This document shows, in pieces, positions 27,481 through 38,186 of a stretch of DNA of 64,000 nt. How positions within the stretch are numbered: the first letter of the stretch is position 1; each line of letters begins with the position of its first letter. Below the pieces are notes generated by a model. It ran no database searches, was not told the DNA's origin, and saw only the letters and a program-made list of their open reading frames with translations. Made by a program: the position numbers and the translations under genes. The stretch is from Paulinella micropora (Eukaryota; Cercozoa; Imbricatea; Euglyphida; Paulinellidae), in contig WBZZ01002032.1 in the NCBI GenBank assembly GCA_019918135.1, positions 37,501 to 101,500 of the forward strand, given 5' to 3'.

Positions 27481-29881
27481 GGCAGGCGCCGTCGACACGC
27501 TGCTCGCTTGCATCGGGGCGCGGCGCCAGGGTCCAGAGCCGGCCGCGCAGCAGGCAGCCCGTCTCCAGCAGCAGGCGCGCGGCCGCCGCGGAGTGCGGCG
27601 TGAGCAGGCTGCCGTCGGCGCAGCTGCCATCCCGCAGGACGCGGGGCAGCCTGAGGTCCGTGCCCTGGAGCCAGACCAGTGCCTCCTGGAGCACGGCAGG
27701 GCTGCTCTCGGCCCACAGCTCCTCGAGCTGCGCCGCCGTGCCGGGCCCGAGCGGCAGGCGCAGCCGGGCCTCGCGTACTTCGGACCACGCCCGCTCGCCG
27801 TCCAACCGGAACTCGAACTCACCGAGCCACGCCGCCGGCCCGCCCGTGACCGAGAGCCTGCGCACGTCCGCCAGCCCGTGCGCGGCCGAGGGGAACCGCA
27901 GGGCCCGGGCCTGGCTCTGGACGACGTGGACGCCGGCCTGCAGCTTGGCCCAGAACCAAGCGCGGGCGGCCTGCTCTTCTGCCTCGGTCGGGGGCGGCGG
28001 GCTGCGCGCGCCACGGCCCGCCGGCACGGGGACGACGGGGGGCAGCCCGTACGGGTCGCGGGCGTTGAGGAAGACGGTCAGGCGGTGGCCCGGCACGTCC
28101 TCGCACTCGTGCTGGCCCACGAGGGCGCTGAGCCACGCGTCCGGCAGCCGCAGGCTGGCTCAGCCCGCCGGGCCTGCCGCGGGGCTGCGCGTGCTCTGGT
28201 GCCGGGCCTGGCCCGTGAGTGAGGCGAGCACAAAGATCTGGGCGTCGCGCACGGCGCGGACAAAGGGGCTGGCGGGGTCCAGCGCGCGGCCCGGCACGCG
28301 GCCGTTGGTGCCCGTGACGCGCACAAACAGGCGCTCCAGCGCGTGCGCCAGCGGCCGGGCCCGGTTCTCGCGGGACACGGGCAGCCACTCGCCGCCACCG
28401 CCGGCCTTGGCCGGCAGCAGCAGCGGCAGGGTGCTGCAGCAGTGGTGGTCCAAGCAGTGCCAGGGCGGCATGGGCCACGCGCTGGCCGGCAGGCAGCGCT
28501 CGCGCGTGCGGAGCGGCGGCGCGGACGCCAGGCTGCGCAGGAGCTGGAGGTCGAAGGGCATGCCCCCCAGCTGGTCCAGCAGGCGCGAAGCCCGCCGCCA
28601 ACCGGGCTCGGCGGCCGGGTCGTCGGGCGGCGGGAGTGGGGAGAGGCGGCCCCCGGTGTGGTACACGAAGCACTCGTCGGCGCGCAGCCCGTCGACGGTA
28701 AAGCCGGCCCAGCGCCGCAGCAGCGCCGCCGACTGCTTCCACTCGGGCACCTCGGTGCACAGGACCGCGTACGCGAGCAGCTCCTGCACCACCTCCCAGG
28801 GAGCGCAGGCGTCCTCGCAGAGCGTGATTGCCAGGCGCTTGCACAGGGCCGTGGGCCCGCGGACAAACGCCTGCAGGTGGGGCACGAGGGAGCCGGGGGC
28901 ACGGCCGAGCGCGAGCACGGTGCCGCGGAGCAGCGCGGCGTCGGTGGGGTGCGCGGAGCCGTACCTGATGAGTATCTGCAGCAGGGACTTGAGGTAGCCG
29001 GGTGACAGGTCCTGGAGCGGGACTCCCTCGGGCGCGGCGCGGAAGCGTCGGCGGTACAGGCGCCAGCCCCGGCGGAATTCGTGGGCGCCGGCGTCGGTGG
29101 CGGGCGCCTGGCGGGCCAGCGCGAGGGCCGCCCGGTAGTCGTGCTCCGCGCCCAGGACCGCGAGTTCGGGCTCGGCCGGGCCCGCGCGGGCCGGCGGCAC
29201 AAAGTCGAGGGCCACGGCGGCGCCAAAGCCCTGGAGTTCGTAGTACTCCTGGCCGGCGCCAAGCGGCACGAGGCCTTGGGCCCGGACCTGCGCGGGCGTG
29301 AGTGTCGGCCGCGGCGGCAGCTGCTGCCAGCGCGAGTGCAAGAGGGCGAGGGTATTGTGGCGGGCATGCTCGCTGCTGCCGGGCCTGGCGGGGAAGCGGG
29401 CGTTGAAGTCGGCCGGCGTGAGGCGCTGGCCCAGCAGGCGGGCATCGGGCTGCTCGAAGCGCGTGTGCAGGTCGTTGGTGGCGGCGCCGAGGTCGAGGAC
29501 CTCGACGTGGTGGCCCTGCCCCACGCAGGTCGTGTGTGCTACCTGCGCCGACTGTAACCAGCGGACGACTTGGTCGACGGACGGCAGGGCGCGGCGGAGC
29601 GCCGGCACGCCGTGGCTGAGCAGGCGGGCGGCCAGGGCGCGGAGTTCGTCGGGCCCGAGGTCGCAGAGGGCGTGGCTGTCGGGGCCCTGCGGGGTGGGCG
29701 GCGTGGGCGGGCCGAAGTGGACGCGCAGCTTGGCGCCCTAAACGCAGTCGTGGCGGCCGACGAGGTCCGCCGACCAGCCGCCACCGGCACCACGGCCGGG
29801 TTCGGGCCAGAGCCCCGTCACGTCACAGTACAGCGGGCGCAGCGCGGGGTCGGGGCGGGCCTTCTTGGTGGCAGGCAGCAT
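27443..29881 (-). pseudogene. Large unknown protein with two in-frame stops
   Basis: From an ATG at 29881 (MLPATKKARPDP) one minus-strand frame runs about 810 codons to a TAG at 27443. It is interrupted only by a TAG at 29738-29740 and a TGA at 28160-28162; all three segments are in the same frame and have the same amino-acid style. The middle segment is Leu/Arg/Ala-rich and helical with CLDHHCC-like Cys/His. No family is recognised. In-frame stops cannot be explained by homopolymer indels, so the copy may be a recent pseudogene, may be read through, or may contain undetected splicing. Confidence 0.5.
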
Positions 29882-30094
29882 CGTGGCCGCGGGGGCTGGA
29901 TTCCGGCCTAAGCCAGGGTGCGCCCGTCGTCGTGTCGGCGGGGGCGGGGGGACGAGCACACCCTCTCCCCCCCCCCCCCCGCGCGTGCCGCGGCACGGAG
30001 CGGCGCGCGTCCCCTCCCCAGGCCAGGGCGCGGGTGGGGCACGCAGTACGGGAGGGCGGGGGGGGGGGGCGCTGCCGGCGGGCGCGTGCCGGGG

Positions 30095-30470
30095 CACGGG
30101 GGCCGAGCGTGGACGAGGACGCCCCCCCCCCCCTGGCCGCCGCTCGCGGGCACTACTTGGCCCCCCGGGGTGCTCCACCCGGCGCGCGGGGCTTGGCCAC
30201 CCTACCCCCCCTCCCCGCCCGCGCCCGGCGTTTACAGGTAGGTTCCCAGGGACCGAGCGTGGACGAGGACGGCCCCCCCCCCCCCCCCCCCTGGCAGCCG
30301 CGCGCAGGCACTACTTGGCCCCGGGGTGCCCCACCCGGCGCGCGGGGCTTGGCCACCCTACCCCCCCTCCCCGCCCGCGCCCGGCGTTTACCGGTAGGTT
30401 CCCGGGGACCGAGCGTGGACGAGGACGCCCCCCCCCCCCCCCCTGGCCGCCGCGCGCGGGCACTACTTGG
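30095..30470. repeat. About 155-bp GC-rich tandem repeat (two and a half copies)
   Basis: Units begin with gagcgtggacgaggacg at about 30105, 30258 and 30411, run through a C-run, cactacttgg and gcgcggggcttggccaccct, and end in ggcgtttaccggtaggttcc. Copies 1 and 2 are nearly complete, the third stops within cactacttgg. It could be a regulatory or replication repeat, or simply a minisatellite. Confidence 0.8.
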
Positions 30471-30752
30471 ACGAACCCCCCTCTCCCTCCCTCTCGCGAG
30501 TGAAGACAAACCCCCCCCCCTCCCCCTCTCGCGAGTGAAGACGACCCCCCTCCCTGGAGGTGAAGCTGCTGCCCACCCTTTTTCTTCGTCTGGTCCACCG
30601 CGAGCCCTCCACCAGCTACGACACTGCTAACACACGACCGCTTGGCAACTAGCCTCCGGACACCAACTGTGCACGGGCGTGCCGGTGCCTCTGTCAGTCC
30701 GGAGATAGACGGGCAGGTTGTAGTAATAGTAGGCCGAGGCCGCTCGGAACGT

Positions 30753-30758
30753 TTTATT
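30753..30758 (-). terminator. AATAAA poly(A) signal candidate (minus strand)
   Basis: TTTATT on the plus strand reads AATAAA on the minus strand about 80 bp past the stop of the RING-finger gene. Confidence 0.45.
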
Positions 30759-30838
30759 TTGCTTGGTCCAAGAACAGAGACTCTGTTCCCATTTTTCTTC
30801 TCTCTTTCTCCCTCTCTCCCGCTCCTGGGCGGGAGCCG

Positions 30839-33126
30839 TTAGCAGGGCTTCAGTGTCCCTTGGATAGCCACGCGGCAGCAAGGGCAATGCTTCAGCCCCC
30901 GGGCACAGTCCTGGCACACGCGCAGGTGGCCGCACGGCACGAACACGACGAGCGGCGTCGTCTCCCGCCCCGGCTCCTCCAGGCACACCACACAGGACGG
31001 CCGCCGGAGCTTGCCTTCTAGGTCGGAGACCTGAGCCAGCCGCTGAGCCAGCCCCAGCCGCAGGGCGCTCACCGCCTCCACATCGTCCGCGTCCGGCCAG
31101 CGCTCGAGCCGGAGGCCGGCCAGCAGCCGTGCGGTCGCGCCGGCGCTCTCGGCTGGCGAGGCCGCCTGGGGCCCAGCCCGTGCCGCGGCCAGCTGCACCG
31201 CTGCCGCTGCCTCCTGGGAGGCTAGCTCGTCGTTCTCCCGTCGCAGTGTCTCGACGACCGTGTGCAGGTCGTCCATGGACGCCCGTACCTGGGCCAGAGC
31301 CGCCTCGCCCGAGCGCAGCTCCCGCTGCTGCGCTTGCACGTCCCGGCGCACGGCCTGTGCCGCCTCCACTGCCTCCTGGATCTTGTCCAGCGCCCGTTGC
31401 CCCGACCGCAGCTGCTCGGTCTGTGTGCGCAGGTCCCGGCGCACAGTAGCCACCTCGTTCAGCGTCTTGCGCACCGCGGCCTGCTTGCTAGCGAGCTGCC
31501 CAGTCACCTGGGCCAGGTCTGCCTGCTTGGCCGCGAGTTCGCGTTTGGTTCGCGTTAGCTCTTGCTGTGCGCGTCGCACGCGGCTGGTCCCGAGCTGCCC
31601 AGAGACCAAGGCCAGGTCCGCCTGCTTGCTAGCGAGCTCCCGCTTGGTCCGCACTAGCTCCTGTTGGGCCTGTACCAGATCCTTTTGTGCGCGTGCGACG
31701 CAGCTGGTAGCGCTGTGTTCATCAGCCTGCAGCTGTGCTAGCGTCTCTCTGGCGTCCAAGAAGAACCGCTGCAGGCCGCTGGTGCGCTCGGGCGTGGCCT
31801 CGGCTGCCTGCTGATGCCAGGCCCGCTCGCCCTGCTGGCTGAAATAGGCCAGTGTCTTGGCAGGCGAGTCGAGCCCCAGGCCCCGCAGGTAACTGAGCAT
31901 GGCCTCGTCTGTCGCCGGATCCTGTCCCAGCCCCACCCACTGCTCGGGGGGCTGAGCTCCGTGCGCCAGGAGCACTTGCGCTAGGCACCGCAGCAGGGGC
32001 AGGAGCTTGAGGCGGAGGCCGAAGGACGCTTCCTGGGGTTCCCAGGCCAGCACGCACACGGTGTACAGCATTTCCGCCAGGACCGGAGCCGGCTTCGGGT
32101 CGGGCGCCGAGCGTAGGAAGTAGTCTAGCAAGAACGGAGAGCGCGTGAGCAGGGCGGCACGGGGCCAGGCCGGCCCGGACGAGCCCGTGGCACCTGGCAG
32201 ACGGAGCACTTCGGCTGCTTCGCCCAGCAGCTGCACCACGTCCTCCCGTCCTAGCAACAGCAGCCCCGCCCAGAAGAACAACGCCACGTGCCTGGTCGCC
32301 AGCAGATCCGTCCCCGTCTCGGGCCGCAGTCGGAGCTCGCGCAGGAGGTCCCCCACCAGGAGCTCGGGCCCGAAGACCACCGACACCTTCTGCGCTGCTC
32401 GGGGCTCGGTTCCTGCAGACGCTGCACGACCCGCCACAAGGCGGCGGCCTGGGCGTACTGTGGCAGCCGGCGCAGCCGTTGCCAGACCGTGGCCAGGACC
32501 CGCAGCCACCCCAGCCACTCGGGGGCGAAGGTCAAGGCGGGCACGTTTTGGGACCGGTCGGGCAGGCCTGCCAGCGTTAGGCGTGCCGCGAGGCGGCCGA
32601 GCACGGCCCGGTCGAGCTCGCCCGTAGCCCCCAAGTCCTGCAGGGCCTGGCCGGCCAGGGGCAAAGGCCGGACGGCCCCTGCCGCGAGCCCCTGGTAGGA
32701 ATCCCACAGGGCCTGCAGGGCGGGCGTGGCGTCGGCCGCGCCGTCTGGCCGCTGCAGGAACCGGGCCGTCTGGGTCTGCCACACGTCGTAGAAGCCCGCG
32801 GCTAGCGCGAGCGAGCCACACGGGAGAGGAACGCCGGCGCTGTCGTAGCACTCGCGCCTCTTGTTCAGCGCTGTCGTAGCACTCCGCGGCCGCCAGGGGT
32901 TGATCCTCCTCCAGGCACAGGCCGGCCAGGCGCGACCACGACGAAGGGCCGGCGCCAACAGGCACCGGCTCTGGAACAGGAAACGGAGGGCGGTGGGCAA
33001 CATGCGGCGCACTAGGTGGCGGAAGCTGGCTTCGAAGCCGTCGGGCCCACTCCTGAGCCAGCGCAATAACTGGGTAGGGTCGGCCGGCTCGGCGGCGGCA
33101 GTAGGACGAGGGGCTGCTTGGCTCAT
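30839..33126 (-). CDS. RING-finger coiled-coil protein (probable E3 ligase; frameshifted)
   Basis: The gene reads from MSQAAPRPTAAAEP (ATG at 33126) to a stop at 30839. The C-terminal 50 residues form a C3HC4 RING of the IAP/viral type: CVVC, then PCGHLRVCQDC, then CPCC. Before it lie long coiled coils with a repeated RTKRELA(S/A)KQADLA unit (about 31250-31700). The N-terminal third is a helical Leu/Arg domain of unknown type. Frame changes near 32960 and 32400, and a 31-bp tandem duplication (copies of gcgctgtcgtagcactc at 32837 and 32868) adds another. It probably ubiquitinates host or viral proteins as an oligomer. AATAAA follows on the minus strand. Confidence 0.7.
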
Positions 33127-33697
33127 CTGGATTAGCCAGTGGGTTTTGCCAGTTGGTTGGGTTTTGTGAGCGGCGAGTGGACCGCCGCTCGGCCCCGCAC
33201 GCGCGCCGCTGTGGGGGGGGGGGGGGGGGGAGAGAGACACCCCACCCGCGCGCACACGGGGCTCGCGCCCCCCGGGCGCGCGGGGCACCCGTGGCGCGGC
33301 TCGCGCCCTCCCCTCTCCCCCTCCACGGGCCTCATGCCCTGACCCAGGGCGCGCGGGCGCCTGGCGCACACGTGGCGTCGCCCGCGCCCCCCCCCTCCGG
33401 CCTGCCTCCTACGGGCCACCTCCCCTGACCCAGGGCGCGGGCGCCTGGCGCACACGTGGCGGGGGGCGCCACGCGTGCCGGCCCACGCCCTCGGGGGCGC
33501 CCCCGCCTGCGGGCGTGCAGACAAGGCGCGCGCCCCCAAGCAAGCGCGTGCACCCAGTTTGGCCGCGGGCGGGCACGCCGCCGAAGAACCGCGCGTCGAG
33601 CACACGCCAAGCCCCCCCCCCCCGCGCCCCGCGCCGTGCGCACGGCTGGTCTGTCGGGCCTACCACACCCAAAAGCGCTAGCCGGCCAACAGGAAAC
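33127..33697. other. Divergent GC-rich promoter region
   Basis: No gene is supported. It separates divergent genes and contains an 18-base G run near 33210 and a direct repeat of about 35 bp (cgggcgcctggcgcacacgtggc) at about 33353 and 33438, possibly regulatory. No TATA box is obvious. Confidence 0.5.
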
Positions 33698-34255
33698 ATG
33701 AACACCACCCAAGCTACTACCACGACCCAGACCGACCAGACGGACCGCCGGCCTGCCCCTGCTGCAGGGGAGAACCCGCCTCGGAAGAAGGCACGCCTGC
33801 AAGCCGAGCGCGCGCCACCTGCTACCAAGCCTGTGCTGGCGGAAGCGGAGCTAGTGCTCATTCCGCGTGAGCCGGACGCAGTCAACCGCGCTTTCTGTGC
33901 CCAGCGCCGCCGGTACCGGGCCTGTTGGGAGGAGTCCGCAGGCACAGAAGCTAAGGTCGCGGCCCTAGGCCAACGAGTTCGAGAGGTTAGCGCGAACACG
34001 GCAGCAGCGGCCCCCTTGCTGCGTGAACTCTTTGGCGCCCTGGCACGCGCCTGCGCGCTGTTGGAACCGCTGCAGGAAGTGAACGAAGAGGCCACCGAGC
34101 GCGGAGAGTGCTACGCCGTGCGTGAGTGTGCAGGGGAAGGCTGTGGAGAACTCTTGTACGACGAACAGTCAGACAAGTGTCCCTGTGGCGCTGTCTGGGA
34201 CAATTTTGGGCGGCAGCTGAACCGAACCCCTTCGGCCTTGTCGCGAGCCAAGTGA
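33698..34255 (+). CDS. Helical protein with NLS-like segment and C-terminal zinc ribbon (185 aa)
   Basis: Start ATG in context aacATGaac; the Thr/Gln-rich N-terminus is followed by PPRKKARLQ, a nuclear-localisation-type basic cluster. The middle is a long helix (EAKVAALGQRVREV and following). The C-terminal 50 residues hold CAGEGCGELLYDE and CPCGAVW, a four-Cys zinc ribbon. Intact, one exon, and followed by ATTAAA at 34366. It may be a nuclear regulatory or transcription-linked protein; the zinc-ribbon pairs resemble others in this block. Confidence 0.65.
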   Translation: MNTTQATTTTQTDQTDRRPAPAAGENPPRKKARLQAERAPPATKPVLAEAELVLIPREPDAVNRAFCAQRRRYRACWEESAGTEAKVAALGQRVREVSANTAAAAPLLRELFGALARACALLEPLQEVNEEATERGECYAVRECAGEGCGELLYDEQSDKCPCGAVWDNFGRQLNRTPSALSRAK

Positions 34256-34712
34256 GTTCAGTGCCGTGCCAGTCAGCTTCGGGCTAGGACTGGGCCAGCA
34301 AAAAGGCCTACCCCTCGGACCTTAGCCACTGGCGTGGGAGAGGGAAGACGTGAATTTGTTTTTTTATTAAAGCCAGACAGAGTCTTGCACTTGGCACTGA
34401 GAACTAGAGAGGGCGAAACAGAGCAGGGGGAGCGCCCGGCAAGTACCACCAACATGGAGCCAGCCACGGATTCGGTCAGAAAAGGAATTCAGCCACGGAA
34501 GGGGCCGCGGGGGGGGCTGTCCTTAAGCGACAGCGCGGCCCGGTCGGAACCAAGAGGGGGGCAGTCGCTCACTTACTCACCAAAGCGACCAAGAGGGGTA
34601 GTCGCTCGCTCACTCACCAGAGCGAGGTGGTCCTCCGTGCCCGCCCCAGAATCTGAGCTTTTTACTGAGCCAAACGTCACAGCCCCCTCGCCGCCCCCGA
34701 GTGGGGGCCAAG
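34256..34712. other. 3' flank with short repeats
   Basis: No gene supported. ATTAAA lies at 34366-34371. The stretch 34557-34627 contains two imperfect copies of an aagaggggnagtcgctcac unit. It ends at the stop of the minus-strand gene. Confidence 0.5.
34366..34371 (+). terminator. ATTAAA poly(A) signal candidate
   Basis: ATTAAA after a T-run, 111 bp downstream of the stop at 34255. Confidence 0.45.
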
Positions 34713-36239
34713 CTACTTACTGTCGTGCTGCGAAAAATACAGCAGCGCTGGCTGGTAGACTTGGAAGCCGTCGTAGGCAAAAACCTCACCGCCCGGCACC
34801 AGCAGCCCATCCACCAGTCGGCACGGCCGGGGCCACTGCAGGCCCCTGCCCACTCTGGCCCCGGTGTCAACCCTCGCCTGTGCCGCTTGGAGCATGTTGA
34901 CGACGCAGTGCGCGGCCCGGCCCTGCCTACCAGCGGGGCGGAACGAGTGCTTTTCGCCCCAGATGAGCACCGCGACCGGGTGCAAGTACTCGGCCAAGGT
35001 ACACACGAAGCCCCGCTCGCGCTGCCACTTGTGGCCTGCGTCCCTGATTTCGGAGCCGTCCGGCCCGTACGCCAACAAGACACACAGCTTCCTTTTTTGG
35101 TCCTTGCCCCAGTAGCAAAAAGTACCGTCCAGCCCCTCCTGCCGGCCTCCTCTGCCGGCCGGCTCGGCCCGGTCGACCAAGGCACACAGGCTGTCCAGGC
35201 AGGCGGTGGTTTTGGCGAAGCCGTGGAAGAAGTCGTGGCGGGGCTGCAGCGCCAGTTGTCCCCGAGAGTCATACCTGCTCCACCAAAGGTTGATGCAGGC
35301 CAAGAATTCCACGAGTTGGTGTTGCTTCCGCAGGAAGTAGGCCAGCGCCCCCTGGCGCCCCTCAGGAGTGCTGTCCAGGCACAGTTTGTCCAAGCCGTGT
35401 CTGGCCCAGAGCCTCGCTTGCTCGGGCAGGCTTAGCTTGCCTAGCGTATTGTACCGCAGGCAGGCAGGGCAGCCGCAGGCCGAGGCCATGGGCTCCGATA
35501 AGACGGCCAGCAAACGCCGGGGCCGGCGGTTCCCGGAGCGGGCAGCTCCCCCGGCCGGGCGGCCCCCCCCGCGCACTGTCTCCTGCCACTGGCGGTGGCA
35601 CCTCAGCGCTGCGCACAGTGGCTCCAGCTGCTCTCGCCAGGCCGGTCGCTCCCGGCACAGCCTCGACAAGCCCGTCTTCTCCCAGGCGGCGTCGGAGCTC
35701 CAAAAGCCCAGGTCCAGCCGGGCAGTGATCCGTGAGCCGAGCTCGAGCAAGTGGGCGCGCTCGTCCTCTGCGCAGGCGTCGGCGTAAACCAGCAGGCGTC
35801 TCTCGGGAAAGCGGTCCCTGGCCTGGCACTTCCAGCACCAACAGCCATCGACGTCGTGCCAGCAGCGCGACACGCGCCCCAGCTCGCACGGCCAACAGGC
35901 GCAAGGGGGCGGGCCGCCCCCGCCGCACACTTCCTGCAGGCTCGCGACCACGCCCCAGGGACCACCGCGCAGCACGAAAGCACACAATAAACTGCGTAAC
36001 AACTTGGTCGCGGCCTCGGGTGACAGCACGAGACAGGGGATGGGCGCGGAGGTGCACCGGGGATCGAACCTGGCCGGCAGACCAAAGCGGCCAGACCAGC
36101 ACCCGGGTTCGGCCCGCGCTACGCGTAGGGTAGCACCTGCCCTCGCGTCGTCAGCCACGAACGTGCGTCCCGGCGGTTCGGGCTCGGCCACGCCGGGCGG
36201 GTCGAGCCAGGCAGGCGACGGGGGAGGAGGGGACTCCAT
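34713..36239 (-). CDS. Unknown Cys/Trp-rich protein (508 aa)
   Basis: One uninterrupted minus-strand frame from MESPPPPSPAWLD. The frame is open further upstream, but that part is low-complexity. The N-terminal third has a dense Cys cluster (CACWPCELGRVSRCW, CWCWKCQ), and a second pair occurs at CGCPACLRYN near residue 270. The C-terminal half is folded-looking, with LRKQHQLVEFLACINLWW and FCYWGKDQKRKL. No catalytic motif is recognised. It is one of the few long genes here without a lesion, so it probably still matters to the element or host. Confidence 0.65.
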   Translation of the reverse strand: MESPPPPSPAWLDPPGVAEPEPPGRTFVADDARAGATLRVARAEPGCWSGRFGLPARFDPRCTSAPIPCLVLSPEAATKLLRSLLCAFVLRGGPWGVVASLQEVCGGGGPPPCACWPCELGRVSRCWHDVDGCWCWKCQARDRFPERRLLVYADACAEDERAHLLELGSRITARLDLGFWSSDAAWEKTGLSRLCRERPAWREQLEPLCAALRCHRQWQETVRGGGRPAGGAARSGNRRPRRLLAVLSEPMASACGCPACLRYNTLGKLSLPEQARLWARHGLDKLCLDSTPEGRQGALAYFLRKQHQLVEFLACINLWWSRYDSRGQLALQPRHDFFHGFAKTTACLDSLCALVDRAEPAGRGGRQEGLDGTFCYWGKDQKRKLCVLLAYGPDGSEIRDAGHKWQRERGFVCTLAEYLHPVAVLIWGEKHSFRPAGRQGRAAHCVVNMLQAAQARVDTGARVGRGLQWPRPCRLVDGLLVPGGEVFAYDGFQVYQPALLYFSQHDSK

Positions 36240-37109
36240 ACTCAGCAGCCACGCGGCACACGCAAAGCGAATTCTGGGAGAGGCGACAGAGGAGGGGCGC
36301 CGCCGCCCCCCGGCCCACGCGTCCGTGCCCCCCTCCCGGCGCACGCACCCCGACGCCGGGGGGACGGCCCCCCCCAGGGCCTGCCCGGGCACTGGAGGGG
36401 GGGGGGGCGCTGCCCACCCCCGCGCGTGCCGGCCGCCTGCCGGCGCTCGGACGTGGTCGGCCGCCTGCCCGCGCCCGGGGGGGAGGGGGGCTGAAGTGCG
36501 TAGCCCCCGAGTACCGCTGGCCCGCGAACCCCAGGGGGGGGGCTGGACTTCCAGCCGAAACCCAGGACGTCCAGACGACAGACCTCCACCCGTTGAGGCA
36601 GGCTGTGCCGCGCACACACCGACGGTCCGGTGAGGGGCGCCAGGGCGGCACCGAGGACAAACAGCCACGCGGCGCGCAGCACGAGCGGCTGAGGGGGAGC
36701 AGGGGGGGGGGGGGGGAGAAAGACGAGCCACGCACGGCGAAGACGGCGCCGCCGAGGCGGGGGAGAGGGGAAGCAGACGGCACCGCCTCCCTGTCCCGCG
36801 CCCCTCTCTTCGCGCGTGGCAGACTGCCGGGCAGCCCCGTGCCCCGGTTGGCACGGCAGGACGGAAGGAGAGCGGCAGGGGAAGGGGAGTAGGGCTAAAG
36901 CCCCTTTTCCCGTCCCCCCCTTCCGTCCTGCCTACACACACACCTACTACACACACGCACACTCACACACACCTACTACACACACGCATACTCACACACA
37001 CCTACTACACACACCGACGCACCCTCTCACACCGCATGCCACCCCTGGTAGCCACTGCGGGTGCTCAGGAGAAGCAGGGGTTTCGGTCCGACCGCGGCCA
37101 GCAGCAGTC
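36240..37109. other. Divergent GC-rich region with CA-rich minisatellite
   Basis: G and C runs occupy 36300-36720, and 36935-37017 is a minisatellite of about 32 bp (cacacacctactacacacacg, three copies). It separates the divergent genes at 36239 and 37110. No coding evidence. Confidence 0.55.
36935..37017. repeat. CA-rich minisatellite
   Basis: Three copies of an approximately 32-bp unit built from cacacacctactacaca and cgcayactca. Confidence 0.85.
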
Positions 37110-37712
37110 ATGCCCGGGCTGCAGTGGTGGCGCCTCTGGTCAGTGTGGTGCGCCGGGCCCAGCCCGCAGCAGCTGGTACTGTCTGTGCGGGGGCCTCTGT
37201 TCAAGGTGCTGTGCGGCGAGCCCGCCCCAGCCGCCCGGCCCTACGCCCACCACCTAGTGCTCGGGCCGCAGGCGAGCGTGACGGTGTTCGAGGTGCAGCC
37301 GTTCGTCAGGTTTCCGCAGTGCGAGTCCTTGGAGGGCGCGAGCGTAGTCACGACCACGTGTGGCGCGGTGGAGTGGCACTACCAGGACGACGCCGTGCGC
37401 GTGCGCGGGCCCCGGGTAGAGGAGCGGTTCTACCCCCCCGACGTGCTCGAGGTCCGCAGCCGCCCCAGCCTGCGCCAGCACGCTCAACCCGACGTGACCC
37501 TGCGCTTCCGCGTGACCTGCCACGATGCCTACCAGTGCCGCGTGGCCTATACGTCCGTCCTCGTGTGCACCGACCGGTACAGCCGGCGCCTGGCAGCCCT
37601 CGGGGCCACGGCGTGGGCCTTGGTCGCGCTGTGCGCCACCGCCTGCGCCGTGCTGCATTGCCGTCCCTGCGGACGGCCCCCCTCCGCCGCGGACGGCGGG
37701 GTGGCTGGCTAG
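37110..37712 (+). CDS. Single-pass membrane protein candidate (200 aa)
   Basis: The first ATG (gtcATGc) gives MPGLQWWRLWSVWCAG, a Trp-rich hydrophobic leader that could be a weak signal sequence. The centre is beta-rich with several Cys (FPQCESLEG, TTTCGAVEW, TCHDAYQCR). A hydrophobic helix (LGATAWALVALCATACAVL) lies near residues 169-187, followed by a short Cys/Arg tail. The layout is that of a type I membrane protein with an external disulphide-rich domain. Family unknown. Confidence 0.55.
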   Translation: MPGLQWWRLWSVWCAGPSPQQLVLSVRGPLFKVLCGEPAPAARPYAHHLVLGPQASVTVFEVQPFVRFPQCESLEGASVVTTTCGAVEWHYQDDAVRVRGPRVEERFYPPDVLEVRSRPSLRQHAQPDVTLRFRVTCHDAYQCRVAYTSVLVCTDRYSRRLAALGATAWALVALCATACAVLHCRPCGRPPSAADGGVAG

Positions 37713-38186
37713 TGCACAGTGACCAAGAAAAGGACGAAAGAAAGAGGGGTTAGCAGGAAGTAGCCGGGCCTGCCCAGACGGCAGGCGCGGCGGCGTGCAG
37801 GAGGCTCTGCGTCGGAGCTTCAGCAGCACTAACGAACGGTGCAAGGGCGGGGAGCCCTGAGACTTTGCAGTGCCTAGTGGCGAAGACTCTGCCCTGCCGA
37901 AGTTGAAGTTGCTCGTGATAATTGGAATAGTAGGACAAGACAGCTCGGCGAGTGAGGTGTAGCTGTCACTAACAACGTAGCGTGGCCAGGTGCACAACGG
38001 CACCACCGGGTGGTGCACAGGGGCTCACGCCATCCTGGCTGCTCCCTATCCCGTGTCTTCCCCCTCCCCCCCCTGGCTGCCTCTTTCCTCTTCCTCACCC
38101 GGCCGGGGGGGGCGAGGGGGGGGGGCGCGCGCCGGCCGGAGCGGGGGGAGGCCGCCGTAACCGAGGGCTAGTAAAAGGGCTGTGTC
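37713..38186. other. Intergenic region
   Basis: No gene supported. Contains G runs near 38105-38130 and no clear TATA box. It precedes the leucine-rich repeat gene. Confidence 0.4.

Larger units (their letters stand above)
29882..30838. other. GC-rich intergenic region with large direct repeats
   Basis: Runs of C and G up to 16 bases dominate and no supported gene is seen. It contains the direct repeats at 30095-30470 and ends in the shared 3' flank of the RING gene. Long plus-strand open frames here are Pro/Arg/Gly composition artefacts. Confidence 0.55.
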
